Shown: positions 34,173-45,469 of the stretch, piece after piece
How positions within the stretch are numbered: the stretch's first letter is position 1
How the letters are laid out: the number at the start of each line of letters is the position of its first letter
From: Ascarosepion bandense
Lineage: Eukaryota > Mollusca > Cephalopoda > Sepiida > Sepiidae
Assembly (NCBI GenBank): GCA_037127315.1
Contig: JBBBDQ010001154.1
Location: forward strand, 1,034,001-1,098,000
DNA length: 64,000 bases
Direction of reading: 5' to 3'
Notes under the pieces: generated by a model
What the model saw: only the letters and a program-made list of their open reading frames with translations
The model's database searches: none
Told to the model about the DNA's origin: nothing
Program-made: the position numbers and the translations under genes

Positions 34173-35246
34173 GGTTTTCAAAATTTTGTAAAAGTTTTTT
34201 ATATATCTATGAAGATAACTGGCAAAAAACAGAATTCAGATGCAGTGTGTGAACTGGACATAGTTGTATGCTGTGTCACAAGTCAGTACTTCAGAGTCAA
34301 TCTGCTACCTAGCATAATTCTGAATTGTTTCATGTGACTTTTTTCTTCTTGCGCTTGTCACTTTTTGAAATGGCCGATGAAAAAACAAAAAAAAAACAAT
34401 AACAACAAAAATGTGTTTGCGAAGTATTTTGTGCCTGCTCTAGGAAACTGTTACAGTTGCTTTGAGAAGCTTTTTAAGGAAGAAGCTTTAGGAAAAAAAG
34501 ACAAAAATCTTGAAAATATTTGAGATCATTACTAAGGTATCTAAGGCAACTGGTTTTGTTTTGGAGAGCATGCTAATTAATGTTAACAGAAGATTTAAAA
34601 ATAAAACACATTTCCACAAAAGTCTTGTTTGGTTACAGAGAATCAAGAAATTCATTCTTTGAATGTTTACTATCATTGCATTTGATGGAATAAGTTCGAA
34701 ATGACAGTCTCTCTACAAATGGAGTCATTCCAGGTACATTTGATTTTTCTCTTTATTCTGAGGGGATGGGAGGCTTAAAACTCATATTTGTAGATTTATG
34801 CAGTGTCATTAGAATAAGTGATGTATAGTTTGTCAAAAGATTCTATAGCATTTATGTCAAACACATGCTTGTTTTCTTTTTTATCTAACTGAATTTAAAA
34901 AATAGAATTAATTTTATTTATTAAAAATGAAACACAAAACAGGTGTAGTCGTTAAGGGGTTTATGTTTTAAAAGAGTTCCCTTAATGCCGACTTTAACTA
35001 TGATTACCAAAGTTACATTCTTCTTGTTTGCAAATTTACTCATTAAATCACAAAAACACTACTTTTAGTTCACATCTATTCAAATATTTCCCAAACCTTT
35101 TAATAACATATTTGCATATATTGCACATATGCATCTACACTTGCAGCACAATTTATATTTACATTTATCTGCAGATGCACAAAAATCAATCTTTGCTCAA
35201 TATTAAATTAGAAACTTAAAAACTGATGTAATAAACATGGACACAC
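34173..35246. other. No gene recognised
   Basis: AT-rich intronic sequence without recognised features. Confidence 0.4.
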
Positions 35247-35640
35247 CTCCCCCCCCCCCCCGCACTGTAATGGAATTGGCTGGTATCAGCCATATATACA
35301 GAAGAAGATGAGGGCGTTGATACAGTGAGTGAGTGAGATCTATAGATCTATCACCAGAGGTCTACTGACTATGCCTTACGTCTTAGGACACTGCATACGA
35401 CGATTACGACTATGGACTAAATTGCTCTATCCGATGACATTTGCCTTAACCACTTAACAACCTCGTTATTGATATATATCTCATCCCGGGACACATCAAA
35501 AACCTAACATTGTAAAACAACCTTGTAACAATGCCCATACATCTTGGTGATATCTTGATCAGTGGTCATAACTTGCAACTCAGTGCAGAGTGAAATCGAA
35601 TGGGCATCGAGCAGAATAACAACTCACGTTATTCAGTCAG
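35247..35640. other. GC-richer island after a poly(C) tract, possibly an LTR remnant
   Basis: A run of about 14 C is followed by less AT-rich sequence beginning TGTAATGGAATTGGC, with a CATATATACAG TATA-like word and a CTATAGATCTATC palindrome. Terminal dinucleotides could fit an LTR, but no flanking duplication was found, so this is only a possibility. Confidence 0.3.
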
Positions 35641-36950
35641 GTCAGTGTCATAATAGACAGAGACTGAATTTTAAATATTGTAAGTACCAGCCCTTCTTGA
35701 TTGTTGCCAATGGCTGTGGGCAAAGTAAACAACTCACTTCATTTTTCACCAAATGGTGATTTATTAAAGTAAGCCTGCAACAGAATCATCTGGATTCCTT
35801 TTGCTTTTCTCTTATGACTGACACAATACAAATAAATGAGGAATTAGATTGAAATATTGCAACGAGAACAGAAGGTGAGAGAACGGACAATGCCAGATAT
35901 GTTGACTTCCATTTCCTGTAGAAATAGTAAAACACTTGTTCAGCTTCCCAAAATTTATTCATTTTTTACTTGTTTTTCTTCTATCCATTTCCTGATGCTT
36001 TTTATTATTGCAATTTATAGATTTTTATTCTGTGACTGTTAACTCAGCAGTGTAGATCAGAAATGAATAACTTACCAGAGGCTTATTCAGCTTCCAGTCC
36101 ACATTGCTTATTTAACAGTCATAGAATAACAAAGAGCTATGATGAAAATACAACAGATAAACAAGAATTAATAACCATAACAAAATAATAATAATAATAA
36201 TGGTTCACCAAATAAAGCTTATACTTAATTTCTAGTCCACATATTGCTGTTTTACAAGAATTAAATAAGCAATCTGAGAATATTGATGAAAAAGAGAAAA
36301 AAATGAGATGAAAGAAACGAGTCAAAAATGAATACTAATCAACATTTTAGAAATTCATTCGTAGTGCAAACCAATATATTTAATATCTATAAAAAAATTA
36401 ATGCCAATAATAATCTTTATCGTTTTTATTCACTTAAAGCAAATGCTTGTGGATGAAATTCTAAATAAATTTCTAATCAAAACCAAAGAATCAATGAGAC
36501 TAAATCATGTCCCACCTGATGCAAGTTTAACCGACATAGACGACAACTAATTCATTTACACAAATGGACATGGTGAACTGGTATGAAACTACATCTCAAG
36601 AATTTGTTGTGACAAACTGTAAAATCAAATCTCATCAGAAATTAATTCTGATTTTTATTGTCTTCATTTCTATCATCAAATATGTATTCACATAGAATCT
36701 ATATTAATATTTGGTATGAAGACTCACAAGACGTACATTTGTACTCGTGTCTTCAAAAGTGAATATTAAAAGTAATTGTGAACATAGACTGTTGTCAGAA
36801 TGTCATTTCTGCAACTGATAATAGTTCTTTTATCTTTATAGCTATCAAATAATACACAACCATGAAAAGGTTTCTGGGTTTTGATTATTAATTTATATTA
36901 ACCAACAGTGAGCAGAAAGTGTATGACATCCACTGAAACCAAATATATAC
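35641..36950. other. No gene recognised; (AAT)n at 36186-36200
   Basis: AT-rich intronic sequence. Confidence 0.4.
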
Positions 36951-36952
36951 AA

Positions 36953-38062
36953 AAGTTGGCTGAAAAGTTTATAAGCTGACTATAAAAGAATGATGTAAAG
37001 TCTTGGATGCATTAATTTAAACTTTTCTTATTAATAACTACATTGTTTTTTTTGTTCAAGTAAATTGACATTTGACTGTTCAAAGATGACTTCAAAAGTA
37101 ACTACTAAGAACCAGTCTTGAAAATGGGCAAAATCTGGCAATGTGGCATTATTAAGTACATGCAGAGAAAGCCCTCAAGGAAATACATGCTGAGATGGTT
37201 GCTACATTAGAGACTGACGTTCCATCTTTATTAACAGTGCAAAAGTGGGTAGATAAATTTAGGAGGAAAAGACAGTTTTAAAGACATCCCAAGGTCTGGA
37301 CATCCTGCAAGTGCCACCACTGAGGAAAACACAGATTGTGTTCGCCACATAGTTATGGATGACAGGTGATTAACTATAAATTAAATAGCCAATGCTATTA
37401 GCATATTTTGTAAGAAAGGTGATATTTGTCTGCAACAATGAACTTGGTGGGTGTCACGACTTCTAACACCTGATAAAAAGCACACCAAATCAATTACTTC
37501 TCTGAAAAATCCAACATTGTGTGAGGCAGATCCAGTTGGTTTCCTTGAACATTTTCTACCTAAGATTGAGTGTCAAGTTCATCACTTTAAGCTAGAGATA
37601 AAGAGACAATCCATGCAGTGAAATACCTTTCTTCACCTTCTCCAAAGACAACCAAGGTCTTTTCATGTTATTGTATGTACTGTTTTCACAATGGCCTCAC
37701 ATTCAATGGGTGTTTTTTTTTCATGAGGACAATGCTTCACTCTACCAATCTTTGGTTTCAATGGTTGTAACTTAGAACTTATTCACCATCCTCCCTATTC
37801 TCCTGATTTGGCTACATATGACCATCATCTGTTCTCCAACATGAAAAAAACTTGGATGGGGACCAGTATTGGAGTGATAATGTTATATATGCTGTTCCTG
37901 ACTTTTCTGATCAACAAGATGAAAACTTCTTAACTAATTAGATCCAAGCACAGCAACAATGGTGGAAGAAGTGTGTTTCTATGCTGAAAAATAAACCTTC
38001 TTTGGTCACATTCCATGAGAGTATTTTGATCTGCCTATGAAATTTTCAACCAATCCTCGTTA
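36953..38062 (+). pseudogene. Mariner transposon with decayed transposase (SETMAR-like lineage)
   Basis: The left end TTGGCTGAAAAGTTTATAAG near 36957 and the right end GAAATTTTCAACCAATCCTC near 38039-38058 are diverged inverted terminal repeats. Plus-strand frames give KDIPRSGHPASATTEENTDC, VRHIVMDDR, ANAISI, VSRLLTPDKKHTKSIT, EADPVGFLEHFL, VHHFKLEIKRQSMQ and IHHPPYSPDLATYDHHLF. These are the helix-turn-helix, linker and DD34D catalytic-domain signatures of mariner transposases. The third catalytic aspartate (PDLA..YD) is visible, but stops, frameshifts and an internal deletion between the second and third catalytic regions make it inactive. Confidence 0.8.
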
Positions 38063-38329
38063 TACAGATGATGAAGAGCATGTTTGGCTTTACTGAGCCA
38101 GCATAAAATGGCCTGAATTTGTAAGCAAAAAAGATTAAAGGTCATATTGGTTAATTTTGTGGCTTGTTACATTGACAAAAAGAAAGGTCATTATAGGACA
38201 ACACAAACAAGAGGAATGAAAATTGACCTGTTGCTGATTTTCACGATAAATGATTGTATCAACATTCAATAATAACTATGTCATTATTTCTTACTACTAG
38301 ATCTATTAATTAATTAAATTTATTTACAA

Positions 38330-39155
38330 GTTATTTATGTAATCCATAATGTTATAAATAGAATTTATTAAACAAATCCATCCAAACTTGCATTCACTCT
38401 AATCATTTCATATATATAAGGACAAAGTGAATAATACTAAAAGCAGAGATAGGAATTCATTGGAAATTATTTGAATACTAGCTGTTTATGTAACCTGAGA
38501 TATTAGAGGTTAGGATTTATTAAACAAATCCATCCAAACTTGCATTCACTCTAATCATTTCATATATATAATGACGAAGTTAATAATACTAAAAGCAGAG
38601 ATAGAAATTCATTGGAAATTATTTGAATACTAGCTGTTTATGTAACCTGTGATATCAGAGGTTAGGATTTATTAAACAAATCCATCCAAACTTACATTCA
38701 CTCTAATCATTTCATATATATAATGATAAAGTGAATAATACTAAAAGCAGAGATAGAAATTCATTGGAAATTATTTGAATACTAGCTGTTTATGTAACCT
38801 GTGATATCAGAGGTTAGGATTTATTAAACAAATCCATCCAAACTTACATTCACTCTAATCATTTCATATATATAATGATAAAGTGAATAATACTAAAAGC
38901 AGAGATAGAAATTCATTGGAAATTATTTGAATACTAGCTGTTTATGTAACCTGTGATATCAGAGGTTAGGATTTATTAAACAAATCCATTCACTCTAATC
39001 ATTTCATATATATAAGGACAAAGTGAATAATACTGAAAGCAGAGATAGAAATTCATTGGAAATTATTTGAATACTAGCTGTTTATGTAACCTGTGATATC
39101 AGAGGTTAGGATTTATTAAACAAATCCATCCAAACTTGCATTCACTCTATTCATT
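38330..39155 (+). repeat. 152-bp tandem satellite, left block
   Basis: ATTTATTAAACAAATCC occurs at 38363, 38515, 38667, 38819, 38971 and 39111. The first five spacings are exactly 152 bp. The last is 140 bp because 12 bp (CATCCAAACTTG-like) are missing from that unit. Units differ at only a few positions. The array breaks off at 39155 where a LINE begins, and resumes at 40803. Confidence 0.95.
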
Positions 39156-40764
39156 TCATATCTCTAAACTATTTAACTACTGCCTTTCTGCTCCCTGCTT
39201 TCCTGCATGCTGGAAGTTCTCTTCAGTCGTTCCTGTATTTAAGAATTGTGGTGAATCCTCGGACCCATCCAACTATCGCCCTATCAGTCTTCTACCGATA
39301 TTCAGGAAAGTATTTGAGGCTATAATCAATGCTGAAATAGTTCATCATCTCACCGCCCACAAACTCTTCTCCGACAGGCAATATGGATTCCGCTTTGCCA
39401 GGTCCACGGCCAACCTGCTAACAACCGTAATGGAGTACATGCTACAGGCCCTTGATGAGTCTGACGAGGCTTGCGCGGTTGCTCTGGACATCTCCAAGGC
39501 TTTCGACAGGGTTTGGCACTCTGGCCTCCTATGCAAACTATGCGGTTATGGTATTACCGGTCGCCTGCTTGACCTAATCCAATCTTTTTTAAATAACCGC
39601 AAAATGAAGGTCATTCTGAATGGGCGTGCCTCTTCGTCCTACAGCACGAATGCTGGTGTCCCACAGGGCTCTATCCTGGACCCAACGCTCTTCCTTATTT
39701 TCATCAATGACCTCCCAGATGAGATCAAGTCCCAAGTAGGCATCTACGCAGATGACACTACAATATACTCCCGCACCACTAAGAAACCTGTCGTGGCGGA
39801 CAGACATAATCTTGCTGCTGACCTTGAACTGGATCTACATTCTGTGGTGAACTGGGGCAAGAAGTGGCTTGTCAACTTCAATTCATCTAAGACCAAGCTG
39901 TTGTCTGTCAACCATTACAGGCAACCTGTCCTGTCTCCCATAAGCATGGACCAAGCGATTCTCCCGGAGAGTAATACACTACGCCTCCTCGGACTTTCCC
40001 TGTCCTCAGACCTCAAATGGAACCACTATATTGAATCCATAGCAAAATCTACTGCTAAGAAGGTTGGGTCACTATGTCAATCCAGGATGTTTTTTCCACC
40101 TGAATCCATCCTGCATATATACAAGTCAACCATCCGTCTGTGCATGGAGTACTGCTGCCATTTATGGTCAGGTGCCCCTGCCGTTCTCCTCAGTGTTCTT
40201 GACAGACTCCAAAGGAGAGTCTGTAATGTGATAGGTACTGATCTGGCGGCTCGACTGCAGCCACTTCCCCATCGTCGAAATATGGCCTCCCTTTGTCTGT
40301 TCTATAAATACTTTCATGGCTTCTGCTCAGACGAACTTAAGTCATTGATGCCTCCTCAACAGGTGTTTACCCGTGCAACCAGAATGGCAACTGGGTCCCA
40401 CCCATTCACTGTCAGGTTAGCCAAATGCAGACGACAATTCTACTCCTGCAGCTTCTTCTCTTGCACTTCCCGCCTGTGGAACTCGTTCCCGTATTCTTGC
40501 TTTCTTGATGGCTACAACCTCCAGAAATTTAAATGCAAAGCCAATTCTCATCTACTAACCACTGGACTCTAGCTCTCTCCCCACCCCCGGATAACCTTTT
40601 CTTTCTCTTCACCTATGTATCTGCCATCGCACCTGCTTTCTCAGCTTTCTATTGTTCCTTTCTAACTAGTTTGTACTCCTCACTCTTTTCTAATTAATCT
40701 TTTTACATTTATGTAGCCCCCTGCACATCAGTGGCGTTTCCGCCTGGCTCAGGGTGAAATGATT

Positions 40765-40800
<36 letters not shown>
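39156..40800 (+). mobile_element. 5'-truncated LINE (Jockey/I-like) inserted in the satellite
   Basis: The satellite stops at TTTCATAT and resumes with ATATAATGACAAAGTG after the LINE, so the insertion site lies within one unit. The LINE carries a long open reverse-transcriptase frame, then a 3' UTR with GTAGCCCCCTGCACATCAGT and GGGTGAAATGATTAAAA, and ends in a (TA)n tract (40767-40812). Related tails are at 1631-1921 and 4934-5489. Confidence 0.85.
39160..40572 (+). CDS. LINE reverse transcriptase, C-terminal two-thirds of ORF2, uninterrupted
   Basis: About 470 codons run without a stop. Motifs in order are PSNYRPISLLPIFRKVFE, QYGFRFARSTANLL, ALDISKAFDRVWHSGLL, NAGVPQGSILDPTLFLIFIN and the catalytic IYADDTT. 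After these come a thumb region (DLKWNHYIESIAKSTAKKVG), LCMEYCCHLWSGA and a conserved tail (CLFYKYFHGFCSDELKSL, TSRLWNSFPYSCFLDGYN). It would copy LINE RNA into DNA at nicked target sites. The endonuclease is missing because the insertion is 5'-truncated, so it cannot move alone. The open frame runs back into satellite DNA through a TTG, so no true start exists. The usual GPTLF after GS(I/V)L reads DPTLF. Lack of stops suggests recent insertion. Confidence 0.9.
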   Translation: MSKLFNYCLSAPCFPACWKFSSVVPVFKNCGESSDPSNYRPISLLPIFRKVFEAIINAEIVHHLTAHKLFSDRQYGFRFARSTANLLTTVMEYMLQALDESDEACAVALDISKAFDRVWHSGLLCKLCGYGITGRLLDLIQSFLNNRKMKVILNGRASSSYSTNAGVPQGSILDPTLFLIFINDLPDEIKSQVGIYADDTTIYSRTTKKPVVADRHNLAADLELDLHSVVNWGKKWLVNFNSSKTKLLSVNHYRQPVLSPISMDQAILPESNTLRLLGLSLSSDLKWNHYIESIAKSTAKKVGSLCQSRMFFPPESILHIYKSTIRLCMEYCCHLWSGAPAVLLSVLDRLQRRVCNVIGTDLAARLQPLPHRRNMASLCLFYKYFHGFCSDELKSLMPPQQVFTRATRMATGSHPFTVRLAKCRRQFYSCSFFSCTSRLWNSFPYSCFLDGYNLQKFKCKANSHLLTTGL

Positions 40801-40802
<2 letters not shown>

Positions 40803-40814
<12 letters not shown>

Positions 40815-41170
40815 GACAAAGTGAATAATACTAAAAGCAGAGATAGAAATTCATTGGAAATTATTTGAATACTAGCAGTTTATGTAACCTGTGATATCAG
40901 AGGTTAGGATTTATTAAACAAATCCATCCAAACTTGCATTCACTCTAATCATTTCATATATATAATGATAAAGTGAATAATACTAAAAGCAGAGATAGAA
41001 ATTCATTGGAAATTATTTGAATACTAGCAGTTTATGTAACCTGTGATATCAGAGGTTAGGATTTATTAAACAAATCCATCCAAACTTGCATTCACTCTAA
41101 TCATTTCATATATATAATGACAAAGTGAATAATACTGAAAGCAGAGATACAAATTCATTGGAAATTATTT
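40803..41170 (+). repeat. 152-bp tandem satellite, right block
   Basis: It continues the left block after the LINE. ATTTATTAAAC at 40909 and 41061 is again 152 bp apart. Similarity ends at about 41170. These units share ACTAGCAGTTT where the left block has ACTAGCTGTTT, so the two sides have slightly different unit variants. Confidence 0.95.
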
Positions 41171-42309
41171 TAAGATTAATTTATGCTTACTGTCAAAAAC
41201 TGATGGCTTTACTTTACATTTTAATTGCACTGTACTTAAAATTTGAAAGAATTTATTCAACCCTGCATTTTTTGTTGATTAATAATTCCTGAATATTAAA
41301 TGAAAGAAATATTCTATTTGCCACTAAGTAATTATGATTTCTACATGACAAGAAGAATGATTTTATCCCCAGAGAAATCTACCATATTGAGATGAAAAAA
41401 ATTATCTATTTATATGTAGTGTACGCTTATGATGACATAGAAAGCATCACACACACACTATGCATACTCACTATATATAATTTTTAAACGAGTTATTATG
41501 CAACTGAGGTTTCTACCATCTGGTGTCTTCAGGAAATTTACAATAATTCTGATCACAGTAATGTCTTTGGGAATTCCCCCTATTCCACCCTCTGCGACAC
41601 TCCCCACTCTCTTCATAAATATGGGTAAAAATACAGTCATTTCACTAACTCTGACTGCAACAAGAACCGTTTCCAAAAATTTATTTATCTATTCTCAAAT
41701 TCACTTGACTCAGTCTGTCGCTGGCTTTGTTAAGCTAAGCTGAAATATTGTTCTCCATTAATTACTAATGTCGAATCTATCTTTTGGTATACTTGTTTTA
41801 TTGAACTTTAATGCTTATTCGTTTTTATTTTGTTTTTCTGTAACTGCAATATCTGATTCATATCTGTTCTGTTCAACAGACAAGGGGGAGGCATTAAACA
41901 GTAATGGCGGAAACTTTGTAAATATGTCTGAAACTGTAAAGTTGATTCTAATTGCAGTAATGTCTTTGGGAATCCTACCCATTCCACCCTCTGTGACACA
42001 CTACCCCTACTTCTTGCCCATATCTCTTCATAAATATGGGCAAGAAGATTTAACGAGCTCTGACTGTGACAAGAATTTGAAGAAAAAAATGAAATACCTT
42101 CTTGTAAATGTCAATCTACTCAGTAGGATCTCTGAAATTTGATGTAGGATCCCCTGCATGGAAGTACATAAGTGAACTTATACTAGGTTGTAACTTAATA
42201 CTTTTCTCCCCCACCTGTTGCTTGAGCTGTAAACATGGCCCGTAAACATATACAATGCAACGTGTAATGTTTAATCCCCTTCATAGACACAGATATGGAT
42301 AAAGTTTTT
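41171..42309. repeat. Two diverged direct repeats (about 41500-41690 and 41895-42080)
   Basis: Both contain GTAATGTCTTTGGGAATYC followed by CCATTCCACCCTCTG, about 395 bp apart, and CTTCATAAATATGGG further on. They look like two old copies of one repeat. No domain was recognised in either strand. Confidence 0.6.
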
Positions 42310-43560
42310 TGTCAAAACGCTGGCGACTAAACCAGCTAACCCACTTCACTGTATTGCGAGTAGGGCGGGAGATTAGTAACCCGATGTGGACAAAAAACAA
42401 GACCTACATAAAGAGTGAAAGAACTCTGAATGAGTCAACAGCCAGCTAACTAGAGGTGGTGTCTCGATAAATCACTGTGGAGAAGGCAACAAGATATCAT
42501 CCAACTTTCATTCCTGAAAACAATCATGGCCTTTAAAAATAGACATATGAATCCCAATGGCATGAAGGAGGTCACTTCCCAAGAAGTTAACTCCCCGCCA
42601 GGTAAGAAGTGACATGGGCAATAGGTGTCACCTGACCGTCATCCTGCAACTGGTAGCATCAACGGCATAAAAGAGATGCAATTCTCCGGAGTTTGTCCTT
42701 TGCTCGAGAAGGAATGACGAACTACAGGTGTCTCTGGACTGTTACCCTGCAACTATGTGCAACAAACAAAGAATTAACTTGGGGACATGGAATGTCAGGA
42801 TGCTAAACAACTGTGGTCCACTTGAGAATGTCAAGCAGGAGATGAGCAGATTGAATATCAATATTCTGGAATATGTGAAACTGATGAATCGCGTGAGAAG
42901 CAGAATCAGGCCAGGGATAGGACAAGAACAGTGCTGGAACAAGGAACGGCATATTTATGATTAGGATGCTATCTGAAAGGGCAATACAAATGAGAAAGGA
43001 TGTGTACCTATGTTTTATCAATTATGTGAAGGCATTTGACGAAGTACACTGCAAAGAATTGATAGAAATGCTCAGCAACCTCAACATATTTGGGAAAGAC
43101 ATAAGAATAATCAAGAATCTCTACTGGCAGTAAGCCACCTGCATATGGGCAGGAAATGAATTCAGTAGATATACAAAGATAGAAAGGGACGTAAGACAAG
43201 GATGTGTCTTTTCACCGGATCTATTCAACTTGTACAGCAAGACTATTCTGAAGACCCTAGATGTTATGCCAGGATTCGTCATCGGAGGCCACAATTTGAA
43301 CAACATAAAGTTTGCAGATGATACAGGAAAGAGGGCTTGGAGAATCTAATACTAACAGGCCCGATAGAAAGAAGAAGAGACAGGGAAAAACAGCGTGTAA
43401 CATACTTGACAAGACTGAGCAGGTGGATGGCATAACAGGAGTAAGTGTGCAGCGCCACTAGGGATAGAAAAACGTGGAAGGCCATAATTGCCTACATCAT
43501 GAAAGCACATGGCATATAGAAGATTATTGTAAATCGCCTGAAGACACCACATGGTAGAAA
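42310..43560 (+). pseudogene. LINE with 5' UTR, endonuclease start, RT palm and C-terminus, large internal deletions
   Basis: A less AT-rich leader (42310-42750) precedes RINLGTWNVRMLNNCG and LENVKQEMSRLNINILE (42768-42870), the start of an AP-type endonuclease. The sequence then jumps to a reverse-transcriptase segment: FVNYVKAFDEVHCKELIEML, DVRQGCVFSPDLFNLYSKTI and NLNNIKFADDT (43015-43325). It jumps again to the extreme C-terminus (LENLILTGPIE, RDREKQRVTYLTRLSRWMA, RDRKTWKAIIAYIMKAHG, 43330-43515). It is the same family as 23740-25160. Two deletions remove most of the endonuclease and the region between the palm and the tail. Confidence 0.8.
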
Positions 43561-43681
43561 CCTAGGTTGCATAATAATTTGTTTATAAATGGAAAATATT
43601 CAAAAGTTCTACAATATAATTGTATTGAACACTTAATACAACTTTGTACTGGTCTAATTTAATTATGACCAAAAATAAGTA

Positions 43682-43714
<33 letters not shown>

Positions 43715-44147
43715 TAGAAAAGATTTTAGATTATTACAATGGGTAATAATTTTTTTTTATCTTTCTCTTCACTTTTTCTGTTTCCTTTCACTTTTTTCCA
43801 TTAATCAATCATCCACTTTTTCTTTATCCTTGCTTTTTTCTATTATTTGAGGTTCTTTTTAAATGAGAGAGAAATTTTTCGTAAATAACCATTACAAATT
43901 CTATTCTAAATATGGACATGTGAGCGTCTATGTAAATAAAAAAGATTTTAGGGGTTTTATGAGTACCAACTGTTGTACCATATGAGTCTGAAGAGCTGCA
44001 ATATGCAGTGAAATATGTATTACTCACTGTAATAATCTAAAGTCTTTTCTAAATTATATTACTCTGTTAAATTAATGAATTTAACATTGAGTTCTTTTGA
44101 GTTTATCTATTGGAATTTACTTGGATAGTATACCAAGTGTGCTACAT

Positions 44148-44189
<42 letters not shown>

Positions 44190-44206
44190 TTTCTTATTTT
44201 TGGTAA

Positions 44207-44265
<59 letters not shown>

Positions 44266-44695
44266 GTAGGTAATAATGTCAAATCCTTAAAAAAACGAGG
44301 ATAATCCAAATAGATCTATTTAATATACATTATTAAAGAGATAGATCCATACAGACAGCTCAATGAGTACTATCCAGAGCAATATGATATACATAAAAAA
44401 AAAATTAATGCATCATTTTCAGCGGTTATAAACTATAATTTATTTCAACAGATAAGTATTTGATACCCATCTCATCAGACCACAAATTACAAATGGTTTA
44501 ATTTTATCAGAACATTAAAAAAACTGGAAGACAAGCAGCATGACCCAGAATTTTTTTTTTCTCCTGGGTGTCAAAGTTGATGTCATAAGTGGTAGAGGAG
44601 GTAAGGTGAACATTTCATCAGTCAAGTCTAGCAGTTGAGTCAATGGTAAAAATCAAAATTCATACCCTCATACATTATATACACACACAAACACA
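43561..44695. repeat. AT-rich stretch with microsatellites
   Basis: (TA)n at 43684-43707, then (TA)n-(TG)n at 44149-44187 and (TA)n-(GA)n at 44210-44264. No gene recognised. Confidence 0.8.
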
Positions 44696-44761
44696 TGAAA
44701 GCAATCGGAGTCTAACCATACTGATGAGCTGTGATACGGTGAAACAGATCTGTCTGCGGAT

Positions 44762-44763
<2 letters not shown>
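44696..44763 (+). mobile_element. SINE family 2, 3' fragment consisting of the hammerhead-like domain
   Basis: Only the segment from GCAATCGGAGTCTAACC onwards is present, followed by the hammerhead-like domain and a (TA)n tract (44764-44792). It is strongly 5' truncated, as expected for retrotransposition. Confidence 0.75.
44716..44760 (+). ncRNA. Hammerhead ribozyme-like motif, copy 2 (core intact, helix I mismatched)
   Basis: The plus strand reads CCATA, CTGATGA, GCTGTGATACGGT, GAAAC, AGATCTGTC, TGCGG. All invariant core positions (CUGANGA, GAAA, cleavage triplet GUC) are present. Helix II keeps pairing with wobbles. Helix III is the short ACA/UGU with GAUC loop. Helix I has one A-C mismatch out of five. 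It may still be weakly active. Confidence 0.55.
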
Positions 44764-44796
<33 letters not shown>

Positions 44797-45469
44797 ACAC
44801 ATAAAAACACTTATGCACATACATATACACAAACTTAGAAGTAAACCTTATATATACACACAAATCTACACTCTTATACACACATATAAAGTAATTATAC
44901 ACATATACAGGCTCATATATCAAATACAAAAACAAAATCAACCCCAATTCCCTCTACATGAAAATAAATTCAATCTTAATTTTTTCAAAAAATAATCAAT
45001 ACAAAATGATAAGTTTGCAGGTGAATTAGAATGGGGTAAACTAAAATCCTATTTAAATGGTAATTTCAAATTATTTTTGTGATGGCATTTAAAAATGATC
45101 AATTAAAGTGGCAAATTCTTTGCACTAAAACTATCAATGCTCTATCTCCAACCCAATATTGAGCACTTTATGATAAAAAAAACTACTTGCCAGAGTGACT
45201 TTTACCAGTGAAACTGCTGAAAAGCAACAATCTTGGCATCAAAAAAAGTATCAAAACTCAACAATATATATATATATATATAAGGCAATCTGTGAAGGTG
45301 TGTGACTGTTCCCTATGCATGCCTACATTTTTTAAGCTATGCCATTCAAAATGTCTAGGGACACATATCTCCAGGGAAGTCAGGTCGACACATACTTTTT
45401 GAGTTTTAAGTTTAGCAATTTTCCCTTTTGCACTTTTTGGCAAATGGGGACGATTGTTTACATTTGCTC
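44764..45469. other. Microsatellites, no gene
   Basis: (TA)n at 44764-44792 and 45264-45282 in AT-rich sequence. Confidence 0.6.

Noticed and set aside
33850..34337. Open frames on both strands encoding repeated SVYNGTPPYIG-like peptides
   Set aside because: The 33-bp unit keeps any stop-free frame open. There are no splice, start or family signals, so it is a minisatellite and not a protein.
35247..35640. Third solo LTR
   Set aside because: Suggestive composition and TATA-like word, but no matching ends or target duplication.
39136..39160. TTG start of the long reverse-transcriptase frame
   Set aside because: The first codons lie in satellite DNA. The LINE is 5'-truncated, so no true start exists.
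42883..42905. CTGATGA as a fourth hammerhead
   Set aside because: It lies in LINE coding sequence; no helix II or GAAA follows at the right spacing.
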